The notes under the pieces are model-generated. The model did not search any database, had not been told where the DNA came from, and saw nothing but the letters and a program-made list of their open reading frames with translations. A DNA stretch of 64,000 bases. Origin: Hyalangium versicolor. GTDB lineage: Bacteria > Myxococcota > Myxococcia > Myxococcales > Myxococcaceae. Location of the stretch: assembly GCF_020103695.1 (NCBI RefSeq), contig NZ_JAHXBF010000018.1:124001-188000 (forward strand), written 5' to 3'. Below, one piece after another: positions 32,423 through 40,718 of the stretch. Both the position numbers and the translations under genes were made by a program. Positions within the stretch are counted from its first letter, which is position 1; every line of letters begins with the position of its first letter.

Positions 32423-33706
32423 ATGTCCTCGAAACGCGCCCACTGTTGTCTCTCCCTCTGGCTGCTCCTGCTCACCCTGGGACTGGGGGTGGCTCGGCCC
32501 GCCTCGGCTGCGGCTCCGCCCGAGCGCGTCTCGTACGCGCTGATCATCGCCAACAACGCCAGCCTGGATCCAAAGCAGGCCTCGCTCCGCTACGCGGATG
32601 ATGACGGGGCGCGCTACTACGAGCTGTTCGCGCCCCAGGCCCGGGACACGGTGCTGCTGAGCGTGCTCGACGAGGAGACGCAGGCGCGCCACCCAGGGCT
32701 CGCCGCGCGCACCCAGCCTCCCACCAAGGCGGCGCTGAAGGAGTCCCTGGCACGCCTCTCCAAGCAGATGAAGGCGGACCGGGAGGCGGGCAAGCAACCG
32801 GTGTTCTACTTCATCTTCACAGGCCACGGGCAGCGCGGGGCGGCAGGCGAGGGCACGGTGAGCTTGCTGGACGGCCCCTTCACCCGGACGGATCTCTACT
32901 CGCAGGTCATCTCCCCCAGCCCGGCCAGCTTCATCCACCTCATCGTGGACGCGTGCGATTCGTACTTCTTCGTCAACGCGCGGGGAGCGCTGCCCATCGG
33001 CCCGGCGCAGACGGCGGCCGTGACTCAGCACCTGGCCTCGCGCGAGTTGGACAAGTTCCCCCAGGTGGGCGTGGTGCTGTCCACCTCGAGCGCCCAGGAG
33101 AGCCACGAGTGGAGCGCCATCTCCGCGGGCGTCTTCAGCCACCAGGTGCGCTCGGCGCTGGCGGGCGCGGCGGACGTGAACGGGGACGGCCGCGTGGAGT
33201 ACTCGGAACTCACCGCCTTCATCGCCGCCGCGAGCCAGGGCGTGGAGGACGTGCGCGGCCGGCTCGACATCTTCGCCCGGCCGCCCGCGCTGGACCGGAG
33301 CACCCCGCTGAGCGACCTGGGCCGCAACAGCGGGCTGGGCTACCTGCTGGTGCCCGAGGGCGTGGGCGGGCGCATGTGGATAGAGGATACGCGCGGCGTG
33401 CGCGTGGCGGACTTCAACAAGGAGCGCGAGCGCCCCATGGTGCTGGCCCTGCCTCCGGACCGGAGCTACTACCTGCGCTCGGCGGGCCGGGAGACGCGGT
33501 TGTCGGTGGCTCGCGCGGGAGTGGTGGTGGATGCCGGCAGCCTCTCCTGGAGCCCCTCGGCGGTGGCCAGCCGCGGCCCGGTGGAGGAGGCCTTCCGGGA
33601 CAAGCTTTTCAGCGTGGCCTTCGGCCCGCGATTCTACAGTGGTTACGTGGCGAGCCTCGGGCAGACGCCCGTCGCCATGGATGACGGGCCCGATCTCTCT
33701 CCGTGA
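32423..33706 (+). CDS. exported caspase-like (peptidase C14) protein with EF-hand loop
   Basis: A 427-residue protein with a signal peptide (CLSLWLLLLTLGLGVARPA, cleavage near ASA-AAP). The caspase fold begins with YALIIANNAS. The catalytic dyad is His135 in FTGHGQ and Cys178 in VDACDS. Residues 251-262 (DVNGDGRVEYSE) match the canonical EF-hand calcium loop D-x-N-x-D-G-x-V-x3-E. A beta-rich C-terminus follows. The start at 32,423 begins the signal peptide. It heads an operon of three, divergent from the sigma/anti-sigma pair. Confidence 0.88.
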   Translation: MSSKRAHCCLSLWLLLLTLGLGVARPASAAAPPERVSYALIIANNASLDPKQASLRYADDDGARYYELFAPQARDTVLLSVLDEETQARHPGLAARTQPPTKAALKESLARLSKQMKADREAGKQPVFYFIFTGHGQRGAAGEGTVSLLDGPFTRTDLYSQVISPSPASFIHLIVDACDSYFFVNARGALPIGPAQTAAVTQHLASRELDKFPQVGVVLSTSSAQESHEWSAISAGVFSHQVRSALAGAADVNGDGRVEYSELTAFIAAASQGVEDVRGRLDIFARPPALDRSTPLSDLGRNSGLGYLLVPEGVGGRMWIEDTRGVRVADFNKERERPMVLALPPDRSYYLRSAGRETRLSVARAGVVVDAGSLSWSPSAVASRGPVEEAFRDKLFSVAFGPRFYSGYVASLGQTPVAMDDGPDLSP

Positions 33707-34452
33707 TGCTCCTGCCCCTGGCGCTGGTGTTGAGCCTGGGCGCGGTGCCGCCGGTGGCTCCGTGTGTAGGCGAGCGGATGGTGATGCTGCCCTTCGACGC
33801 GGTGGCCCTGCCGCGACCCGAGGCCCGCCGCACCGAGGAGGCCGTCCGACGCGCCGTGACGAGGACCGCGGGCGTGTGCCTCGAACCTCGCCAGGAGACC
33901 GTGGCTCGGCTGCGCGTGCACGAGGACCGGAAGGAGACGTGCACGGAGGATGTCTGCCGCGCGGCGGAGGTGAAGTCGCTGGGCGCGAAGTGGCTCATCC
34001 GCGGGCGGGTGTTGGGGCTCGGCGGAGAGCGCACCGTGACTCTGTCTCTGGTGGGCGCCGACGGCATGGAGACTCGGAGCACCTTCCAGGTGACCACGCT
34101 GGATGCGACCGCGGAGGAGACGGCGCAGAAGGCCTTCATCCCACTCTGGAAGGAGCGGCAACCACGGACCGTGGAGGCGAAGGCGCGGCGGACCTGGCCC
34201 CTGGTGCTGGTGGGCACGGGGGCCGCGGTGCTCGCGACGGGTGTGGGCTTTGGACTGGTGGCGCGCTCCACCGCGCAGCGCTTCTCTCGAGGAACGGGGG
34301 GCTGCGACGGTGAGGGCGAGCAGTTCCGCCAATGCTTCTCGGACGGGCTGCGACGGGGACGGCGCCAGAGCCACATCGCCAACGGGCTGCTGGGCGCGGG
34401 AGCAGTACTGGGCGCGGGGGGAGCCATCCTCTTCGTGTGGGAGCTGCCATGA
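33703..34452 (+). CDS. exported protein with two C-terminal membrane segments
   Basis: A 249-residue protein. It has an N-terminal signal (LLPLALVLSLGAVPP), a domain that looks like a periplasmic TolB-N/PEGA-less alpha/beta fold (ERMVMLPFDAV...GAKWLIRGRVLGLGG), and two hydrophobic helices at ~173-190 and ~230-247. The start GTGATG overlaps the caspase stop and the end overlaps the next start, so the three genes are coupled. Function is unknown. Confidence 0.75.
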   Translation: MMLLPLALVLSLGAVPPVAPCVGERMVMLPFDAVALPRPEARRTEEAVRRAVTRTAGVCLEPRQETVARLRVHEDRKETCTEDVCRAAEVKSLGAKWLIRGRVLGLGGERTVTLSLVGADGMETRSTFQVTTLDATAEETAQKAFIPLWKERQPRTVEAKARRTWPLVLVGTGAAVLATGVGFGLVARSTAQRFSRGTGGCDGEGEQFRQCFSDGLRRGRRQSHIANGLLGAGAVLGAGGAILFVWELP

Positions 34453-35579
34453 ACTCGCGTGGAGTCTTGCTGGGGTTGGGCCTGCTGGGCGCGATGGGGC
34501 TCACCTTCGCCTGCCAGTTCGCGCCGGATCTCTCTCGCTTCGAGTCCTGCGCTGACAACGGCTCCTGCAATCCGGGCTTCACGTGCCTCCATGAGGCGCG
34601 GCGCTGTCTACCGGACTGTGGCGCGCTGGGTCCGTGCCCCATCGAGGAGCCTCCCGATGCGTCCTCGGATGCCGGTCCGGACGAGGACGGGGGCTCGGAT
34701 GCAGGACCGGATGGGGGCAGCGATGGGGGCAGCGATGGGGGCACCGACGCGGGCACCGACGGCGGCATGGACGCCGGCGTTCCCTTCTCCCTGCTGACGG
34801 AACGGCTCCCACTGGCGATCGAGCAGACACCCTACACAGCGGACGTGCAGGCGCAGGGCGGCATCCCGCCGTACCAGTTCCGCGCTACGGAGGCGTTACC
34901 CGAGTGGCTCACGCTCGACGGTGGAACCCTCTCGGGCACGCCGCCCAGGCCGGGCACCTTCCGCGTGGCCGTGGAGGCCTCGGACACGAACACGCCTCCG
35001 TCCCAACAAAGCGCTACCTACACCTCGCGGGTGCGAGCAATGCTACGGCTCGCTGGACCCGCGATCCTGGTGGATGGCTACTCGGGCACCTTCTACACGG
35101 AGAAGATTTCCGCCACCGGAGGCGTTCCGCCCTACTCCTTCAAGGTCGTGAGTTCCAACGGTCCCGCGGGCGTGACGTTGCTGCTCGACGGCAGCGTGAC
35201 GGGCACTCCCAGCAGCACCGGCACCTACACCTCTCTGCTCCAGGTGACGGACTCGGATCCCGACGAGCCCCAGGTGGCGACGCGGACGGTGACGCTCTCC
35301 GTCACCGGATCGCCGCTGCTGCTGGCATTCTCCACCGAGTCCCTGCCCGACGCTCGCATGGGCACCCCTTACCAATACGTGTTGAGGGTGGCGCCCAGCT
35401 CCAACGTCACCTGGAAACTCAAGGCCGGAGCGCTGCCGGGCGGCATCGGGTTCAACCCGGACACAGCGACGCTCTCGGGAACTCCCAACGTCGCCCCGGG
35501 CAACTACACCGTCACGTTCAATGCAACGGATGGCCTGCTGGGCAACGTCGACCGCACGTTCACCATCACGGTCCATTGA
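34449..35579 (+). CDS. lipoprotein with Asp/Gly-rich linker and Ig-like (He_PIG) repeats
   Basis: A 376-residue lipoprotein. The lipobox is MGLTFAC near residue 22. A short cysteine-rich segment (SCADNGSCNPGFTC) is followed by an acidic linker, residues ~70-110, built of DGGSD/DAGTD-type repeats, as in many myxobacterial surface lipoproteins. Three or so putative Ig (He_PIG) modules then carry GGIPPYQF, GGVPPYSFKV and SGTPNVAPGNYTVTF. The ATG overlaps the preceding stop as ATGA. Confidence 0.82.
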   Translation: MNSRGVLLGLGLLGAMGLTFACQFAPDLSRFESCADNGSCNPGFTCLHEARRCLPDCGALGPCPIEEPPDASSDAGPDEDGGSDAGPDGGSDGGSDGGTDAGTDGGMDAGVPFSLLTERLPLAIEQTPYTADVQAQGGIPPYQFRATEALPEWLTLDGGTLSGTPPRPGTFRVAVEASDTNTPPSQQSATYTSRVRAMLRLAGPAILVDGYSGTFYTEKISATGGVPPYSFKVVSSNGPAGVTLLLDGSVTGTPSSTGTYTSLLQVTDSDPDEPQVATRTVTLSVTGSPLLLAFSTESLPDARMGTPYQYVLRVAPSSNVTWKLKAGALPGGIGFNPDTATLSGTPNVAPGNYTVTFNATDGLLGNVDRTFTITVH

Positions 35580-35600
35580 GACCGCAGCCCGGCGCTCCGC

Positions 35601-36014
35601 TCAGGCCCGCCCCACGGGAGGCCGGAAGACGCGGAGCAGGTGCTGGGCGAGCACCTCGTCCAGCGACTCCTTGAGCGCATAGAGGAGTTGGTGCAGCCCC
35701 TCGGCGGAATCGGGGACGCTGCGCATGTCACGGACGCGCTCGTGCGAGCCATCGAAGACGCGCAGGCTCCCAGGCACGAGCGCGATCACGGCCTGGCCGG
35801 GGTGGCGCTTGCGCAGCAGCGCGAGGAAGAGGGGGTGGTCCTCGTCGGGCCGGCGCAGGTCAACGACGACGACGGCGGGGGGCGTGGAGGCGATGGAGGT
35901 GAGCGCGGCGTCCGCATCCTCGGCCGCACGGATCTTCACCTCGGGCTCCGCGAGGAAACGCAGGAGCAGCTCACGCGAGGCGCGGTGCGGGCTGACGACG
36001 AGGACATGGCGCAT
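35601..36014 (-). CDS. single-domain response-regulator-like protein, degenerate acidic pocket
   Basis: A 137-residue CheY-like fold. The phosphoacceptor position is occupied (VVVVDLRRPD), but the N-terminal acidic pair is missing (VLVVSPHRAS in place of VDDD). The switch Thr/Ser is not obvious (IALVPGSLR). The ATG at 36,014 has AGGGG a few nt upstream; an in-frame start 21 nt further up is less likely. It may act without normal phosphorylation. No cognate kinase is adjacent. Confidence 0.75.
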   Translation of the reverse strand: MRHVLVVSPHRASRELLLRFLAEPEVKIRAAEDADAALTSIASTPPAVVVVDLRRPDEDHPLFLALLRKRHPGQAVIALVPGSLRVFDGSHERVRDMRSVPDSAEGLHQLLYALKESLDEVLAQHLLRVFRPPVGRA

Positions 36015-36061
36015 GTCCCCTGGACGTAACCGCACCCCCTGCTCCCGGGCAAGCCCTCCTC

Positions 36062-37507
36062 TCAGCTTTCCGGCAGCCCTGCCTGCTCGGTGAGGAGAGG
36101 GTCCAGCTCAGGGGTCTTGATGGAGCGAGTAGCGGAATGCAGCGTGGGCAGGCCCGGCAGGTCCTCGCCCGCCGCAGCGCCCAGTTCCTTGAAGCGCCGG
36201 GCGCCAGGAAGCACACGAACTTCCAAAGAGCCCACGGTGGTGTTGTAGGCATCCACGGCGCGATCCAGGTTCTTGCCGAGATCAGCGAAGTGCCGGGAGA
36301 GAGTCCGGATCCGATCATACAGCGTGCGTCCCAGCTCGCGGATCTCCTGGGCATTGCGAGCCACGTTCTCCTGGCGCCAGCCGTAGGCCACCGCGCGCAG
36401 CAGGGCAATGAGGGTGGTGGGTGTGGCGAGGATGACCTGGCGCTCCACGCCGGCCTCGATGAGGGCCGGGTCCTGCTCGAGCGCGGCGCTGAAGAACGTC
36501 TCGCCGGGCAGGAACATGACGACGAACTCGGGGGCGGAGGGGAACTGCTCCCAGTAGGCCTTGTCGCCCAGGGCCTTGAGGTGGGCCCGGGTCTGGGCCG
36601 CGTGCTCCCGCAGCTTCGCGAGCCGCGTCGCATCATCGCGGGCCTCCAGGGCTTCGAGGTACGCCTGGAGCGGCGCCTTGGAATCCACGACGACGCTCTT
36701 CTGCCCAGGCAGGCGCACGACGAGGTCCGGCCGCAACCGTCCACGCTCGCTGGTGACGGTCTCCTGCTGGACGAAGTCACAGCACTCCACCATGCCGGCC
36801 ATCTCCACGACGCGGCGGAGCTGGATCTCTCCCCAGCGGCCGCGCACGGTGGGAGCGCGCAGGGCGCCCACGAGGCTGGCTGTCTCGGCGCGCAGGGACT
36901 CCTGGGTGGAAGCGAGCGACTGGAGCTGCTGCGCGAGGCTCCCATAGGCCTGGGCGCGGGCCTGCTCGAGCTGACCGACCTGGGCATCCACCTTCTCCAG
37001 CGACTCGCGAAGGGGCTTCACCAGCTCCTCGATGGAGCGCTCGCGCTGGGCCAGATCCGTGCGGGCCCCGTCCTGGAAGCGGGAGAGCTGGAGCTGGGCG
37101 AGTTCGAGGAAGGCCTGGCTGTTCATCCGCAGCGCATCCGCGGAGAGCGCCTTGAAGGACTGGGCCAGCTCGTCCCGGGCGTCGGTGAGCAGCTCCAGCT
37201 TCTCCTCCATGGCCCGGCGCTCTTCGTTCGTGGCAGCCATGTGCGCGGAGAGCCGGGCCTCCAAGGCACTGCATGACTCCTGGAGCTGGCGGGACCGCAG
37301 CCGCTCGGCCTCCAGTGACCGGCGAAGCTCCTGGAACTCGGCCTCGCGTCCCCGGAGACGCTCAGCGAGGGTGGCGCGCTCGGCCTCCCCTTCCATTCGG
37401 ACCAGGCGGGTTGCGTGGCTGAGGCGTCCCTGAAGGAGCAACCAGGTGAAACCAACCCCGAGCAGGCAGCCGACCACCAGCAGAGCGAGGGAGAGGACAA
37501 GGGCCAT
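36062..37507 (-). CDS. rmuC: RmuC-family DNA recombination protein
   Basis: A 481-residue protein. It has an N-terminal transmembrane helix (LVLSLALLVVGCLLGVGF), a long coiled-coil to about residue 210, then the RmuC domain with GRWGEIQLRRVVEMAGM and VVDSKAPLQAYLEALEA, carrying the PD-(D/E)xK-type Asp-x-Lys. The family limits recombination at inverted repeats in E. coli. It is divergent from the XPB-like helicase gene. Confidence 0.92.
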   Translation of the reverse strand: MALVLSLALLVVGCLLGVGFTWLLLQGRLSHATRLVRMEGEAERATLAERLRGREAEFQELRRSLEAERLRSRQLQESCSALEARLSAHMAATNEERRAMEEKLELLTDARDELAQSFKALSADALRMNSQAFLELAQLQLSRFQDGARTDLAQRERSIEELVKPLRESLEKVDAQVGQLEQARAQAYGSLAQQLQSLASTQESLRAETASLVGALRAPTVRGRWGEIQLRRVVEMAGMVECCDFVQQETVTSERGRLRPDLVVRLPGQKSVVVDSKAPLQAYLEALEARDDATRLAKLREHAAQTRAHLKALGDKAYWEQFPSAPEFVVMFLPGETFFSAALEQDPALIEAGVERQVILATPTTLIALLRAVAYGWRQENVARNAQEIRELGRTLYDRIRTLSRHFADLGKNLDRAVDAYNTTVGSLEVRVLPGARRFKELGAAAGEDLPGLPTLHSATRSIKTPELDPLLTEQAGLPES

Positions 37508-37609
37508 AGAGGGCCTGGGCCGTTAGCACACCGGTCTGACATGCCCCGTTTCCACCCTCTGAGGGAGTGGCGCCGGGGCGAGGAAAAGGCTACTCACCAG
37601 GTTCTACGG

Positions 37610-38989
37610 ATGGCGACGGAGCTCCACTTCGACTGCGGCACCCTGGTCGCGCCCACACTCCCGGATGATGCCCGGTTGCGGGGGCTCTTCCAGAAAGACG
37701 CCCGAACGGGTGTGTACCGCGCCGCGGCGTGGCGCTACCGGGAGGCGGTGCTGCGGCTGCGCGAGCTGGGAGAATCCTACGAGGACAAGGCCCGCCGCTT
37801 CGAGCCGCTGCCGGTGGAACTGACGGTGCCCATCGAGCCCTTCCCGCACCAGCGCGAGGCGCTCGAGGCCTGGCGGCAGGCGGGGAGCCGAGGGGTGGTG
37901 GAGCTGCCGACGGGAGCGGGGAAGACGCTACTGGCGGTGCTGGCCATCGCGCAGGTGAAGCGGCCGACGCTGGTGGTGGTGCCGACGTTGGACCTGATGG
38001 CGCAGTGGCAACGGGTGCTGGAGCAGCACCTGGGGATGAAGGTGGGGCTGCTGGGCGGAGGGGTGATGGATCGGCAGCCGCTGACGGTGACGACGTACGA
38101 CTCGGCGACGATGCAGACGGAGTTCCACGGCAACTGCTTCGGGCTGCTCATCTGTGACGAGTGCCACCACCTGCCGGCGCCGAGCTACCGGTTCATCGCG
38201 GAGGGCTCGTTGGCGCCGTACCGGCTGGGGCTGTCGGCGACGCTGGAGCGCACGGACGGAGGCGAGCGCGTCTGCGAGGAACTGCTGGGGCCACGGGTCT
38301 ACCACGCGGACATCCGCGAGTTGCAGGGGCGCTACCTGGCGCCCTACGAGGTGCAGCGCATCGAAGTGCCGCTGCGCCCCGAGGAGAAGGCGAGGTACGA
38401 CGAGGCGAGAGCGCTCTACATCGGCTTCCTGAGGAAGAACGGCATCTCCCTGGCGGCCCCGGAGGGCTTCGCGAGGTTCCTGGCGCAGAGCCAGCGCAGC
38501 GACGAGGGACGCGCGGCCTACCGAGGCTACCGCGAGCAGAAGCGCATCGCGCTGACGTCCACGGCGAAGCTGGACGTGCTGTGGAACATCCTCATGAAGC
38601 ACCGGGAGGACCGGGTGCTGGTCTTCACGGAGGACAACGAGACGGTGTTCACGCTGGCGAGGCGCCTGCTGCTGCCGGCCATCACGCACCACACGACGGT
38701 CCCCGAGCGGAAGGCCCTGCTCACGGCCTTCGCGAGCGGAGAACTCCCGGTGCTGCTCACGTCAAAGGTCCTCAACGAGGGCGTGGACGTGCCGGACGCG
38801 AGGGTAGGCGTGGTGCTCAGCGGCAGCGGCAGCGTGCGGGAGCACGTGCAGCGGCTGGGGCGGATCCTCCGGCAGCGCCCGGGCAAGCGCGCGTTGCTGT
38901 ACGAGGTGTGCTCGGCGCAGACGGCGGAGAGCGGCATCAGCGAGCGGCGGAGACAGCACCGGGCCTACCAGGAGGGAGAGGCGTGCTGA
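37610..38989 (+). CDS. XPB/ERCC3-like DEAD/H-box DNA helicase
   Basis: A 459-residue SF2 helicase. Walker A is ELPTGAGKT, Walker B is ICDECHHLPA (DECH), motif III is GLSATLERTDG, motif V is SKVLNEGVDVPDA, and motif VI is QRLGRILRQRPGK. The last two and the RTDG context match the XPB/RadD-like group. The start is placed at 37,610 because the conserved N-terminus (HFDCGTLV) follows at once and upstream codons are atypical; an ATG at 37,541 would add 23 residues. It is coupled to the DUF790 gene. Confidence 0.86.
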   Translation: MATELHFDCGTLVAPTLPDDARLRGLFQKDARTGVYRAAAWRYREAVLRLRELGESYEDKARRFEPLPVELTVPIEPFPHQREALEAWRQAGSRGVVELPTGAGKTLLAVLAIAQVKRPTLVVVPTLDLMAQWQRVLEQHLGMKVGLLGGGVMDRQPLTVTTYDSATMQTEFHGNCFGLLICDECHHLPAPSYRFIAEGSLAPYRLGLSATLERTDGGERVCEELLGPRVYHADIRELQGRYLAPYEVQRIEVPLRPEEKARYDEARALYIGFLRKNGISLAAPEGFARFLAQSQRSDEGRAAYRGYREQKRIALTSTAKLDVLWNILMKHREDRVLVFTEDNETVFTLARRLLLPAITHHTTVPERKALLTAFASGELPVLLTSKVLNEGVDVPDARVGVVLSGSGSVREHVQRLGRILRQRPGKRALLYEVCSAQTAESGISERRRQHRAYQEGEAC

Positions 38990-40197
38990 CGCGCGACCTG
39001 CTCCTCTTCCGAGTCCGGGAAGGAAAGCTGCGTCCCTCCTTCATCAAGCGGGAGGATCCGGAGCTGCTGGCGCTGGCCACGGAGCTGATCACCGAGCTGG
39101 ATGGAGCCAAGGGCCAGACGCGGGATGACATCGAGGAGACCCTCTCGCTGAGAGCCGGGGCCTTCTCGCGGCCGAAGGTGGCACGAGGGCTGGTGAAGCT
39201 GCTGCTCGATCGAGCCACGTTCGACGAGGCCATCGAAGGGGTAGCGGAGACCCGCTGGGAGCGCTTCACACTGGCCGCGAAGGTGCTGCGAGATCTACCC
39301 CCGGACGCGTCGGTGGAGGCGTACGAATCCCGGCTCGCGGAAGCCCTGCCTGCACCCCTGCCCGAGGTTCGCGAGGCGCTCTACCTCGACCTGCCAGGTC
39401 ATCGCCGGCTACTGGGCTGGGAGGTCCTCACCGCATCCGACCTGCTGGATCGCTACAACCTGGCGCTCGCGCAGGGTCCGCTGATGGGAGCAAGACGGCT
39501 CACCTTGCGCGCGCGGGCCCCCGAATTGCTGCGCGTGCGCAAGCTCCTGCGCTGGCTGAAGTTCTGCCGGCTGGTGGCGGAGGTGCGGAGAAATGGCGAC
39601 GATTGGGCCCTGGAAGTCGAAGGTCCAGGCGCGCTCCTGTCACTGCAGAAGAAGTATGGTTTGCAGCTGGCCAGCTTCCTCTCGGTGGTGCCGGTGCTGG
39701 AGCGCTGGGAACTGACCGCGGAGGTGGAAGCGAACGCCCGGCGGCGAGCGGTGCTGGTGCTGGACCACCGGGATCCGCTCGTGTCTCCCCTGCCCTCGGC
39801 ACTCGGCCACATCCCACCGGAGGTGGCCACGCTGGCCGAGGGCTTCGAGGACGCGGACTGGGAGCTGGACCTCACGCCCCTGCCCCGCCACATGGGAGCC
39901 TCCGGACTGTGCGTGCCGGACCTCACCTTCCGCCACCGGGAGAAGCGACTCGAGGTCGCGCTGGAGCTCTTCCACCCCTGGCACGCGGGGCCGCTGGCGC
40001 GCAGGCTCGGCGAACTGCGCTCGAGACCCGACCCCGGGCTGTTGTTGGGAGTGGACAGGGCGCTCGCCCGCGGCGAGGAGCGGGAAGCCTTGGAGGCCCA
40101 CCCTCAGGTGGTGCTCTTCAATGGCTTCCCCTCCGCACGCAGACTGCGCGAGCGTCTGACCCGGCTCACGGAGGAGCCGGAGTCCGCGGGCACGTGA
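38983..40197 (+). CDS. DUF790 nuclease, Bax1-like partner of XPB
   Basis: A 404-residue DUF790 protein. It starts LTRDLLLFRVREGKL, the family's conserved N-terminus. The C-terminal core VPDLTFRHREKRLEVALELFHPW resembles a PD-(D/E)xK nuclease fold (PD, then E on the next strand). In archaea the DUF790 protein Bax1 binds XPB helicase and acts as a nuclease in repair. The GTG start at 38,983 overlaps the helicase stop by 7 nt and is preceded by GGAGGGA, a strong ribosome-binding site that fixes this start. Confidence 0.88.
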   Translation: MLTRDLLLFRVREGKLRPSFIKREDPELLALATELITELDGAKGQTRDDIEETLSLRAGAFSRPKVARGLVKLLLDRATFDEAIEGVAETRWERFTLAAKVLRDLPPDASVEAYESRLAEALPAPLPEVREALYLDLPGHRRLLGWEVLTASDLLDRYNLALAQGPLMGARRLTLRARAPELLRVRKLLRWLKFCRLVAEVRRNGDDWALEVEGPGALLSLQKKYGLQLASFLSVVPVLERWELTAEVEANARRRAVLVLDHRDPLVSPLPSALGHIPPEVATLAEGFEDADWELDLTPLPRHMGASGLCVPDLTFRHREKRLEVALELFHPWHAGPLARRLGELRSRPDPGLLLGVDRALARGEEREALEAHPQVVLFNGFPSARRLRERLTRLTEEPESAGT

Positions 40198-40212
40198 GCC
40201 GCCCCAGAAACG

Positions 40213-40593
40213 TCAGGTGCCGTTGCCGCCCCGGTTGGAGCGGAAGTTGGCGGCCAGGACGCTGAGCAGCCGGATGGAGCTGCGGTCCAGCTGACGGGCG
40301 CGGCGCATGAGCCGGCGCAGCTCCGAGGGCTCACCGTGGTCCGAGGGCGGTTCGGCCACCCACTTCACATCCTGCGACGGCTTGAGGCCGAGCGCCTCGT
40401 CCGCGGAGATGGAGAGGACGACGCAAAGCCGGCGAAAGGTCTGGATGCTGGGCAGCATGTGGCCGCGCTCCAGACGGCCGTAGACTTCGCTCGCAATGCC
40501 AATGCGCTCGGCGACGTCGGCCTGCGTGAGATTGAGGCGCTGGCGGGCGAGGCGTGCTGCCCCTCCGAGCCTGGATGCGAGGGTCTTTTCCAT
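40213..40593 (-). CDS. XRE-family helix-turn-helix regulator
   Basis: A 126-residue DNA-binding protein. The XRE HTH is at residues ~8-62 (ARQRLNLTQADVAERIG with recognition helix near ASEVYGRLERG). The C-terminal ~60 residues are basic (LRRLMRRARQLDR). The ATG at 40,593 is preferred over one 57 nt upstream because an inverted repeat overlaps that extension. It is divergent from the pseudo-receiver gene, so it may regulate both. Confidence 0.85.
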   Translation of the reverse strand: MEKTLASRLGGAARLARQRLNLTQADVAERIGIASEVYGRLERGHMLPSIQTFRRLCVVLSISADEALGLKPSQDVKWVAEPPSDHGEPSELRRLMRRARQLDRSSIRLLSVLAANFRSNRGGNGT

Positions 40594-40600
40594 GTTCGTT

Positions 40601-40613
40601 AACCCAACGGGTT
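40601..40613. promoter_or_regulatory. inverted repeat, candidate operator of the XRE regulator
   Basis: AACCCAACGGGTT is a perfect 5-bp inverted repeat with a 3-bp spacer, 8 nt upstream of the regulator's ATG. Its position would suit autoregulation. No second copy was found near the receiver gene. Confidence 0.4.
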
Positions 40614-40718
40614 CGCCTATGTCGATATGACTTGCAGGGTTGGCTTCCAAGAACTCGGCGGGTAGGCTTCATTCGGTGTGACCCGGTGAGTCACATGCCT
40701 CAGGGAGGTGTGGTCGGT

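Noticed and set aside
32423-33706. Caspase-gasdermin type defence system
   Set aside because: The protein has a signal peptide, and no gasdermin-like or sensor ATPase gene is adjacent. The neighbours are envelope proteins.
36137-37276. 379-codon plus-strand open frame
   Set aside because: It is antisense to rmuC, whose domain and membrane helix are clear.
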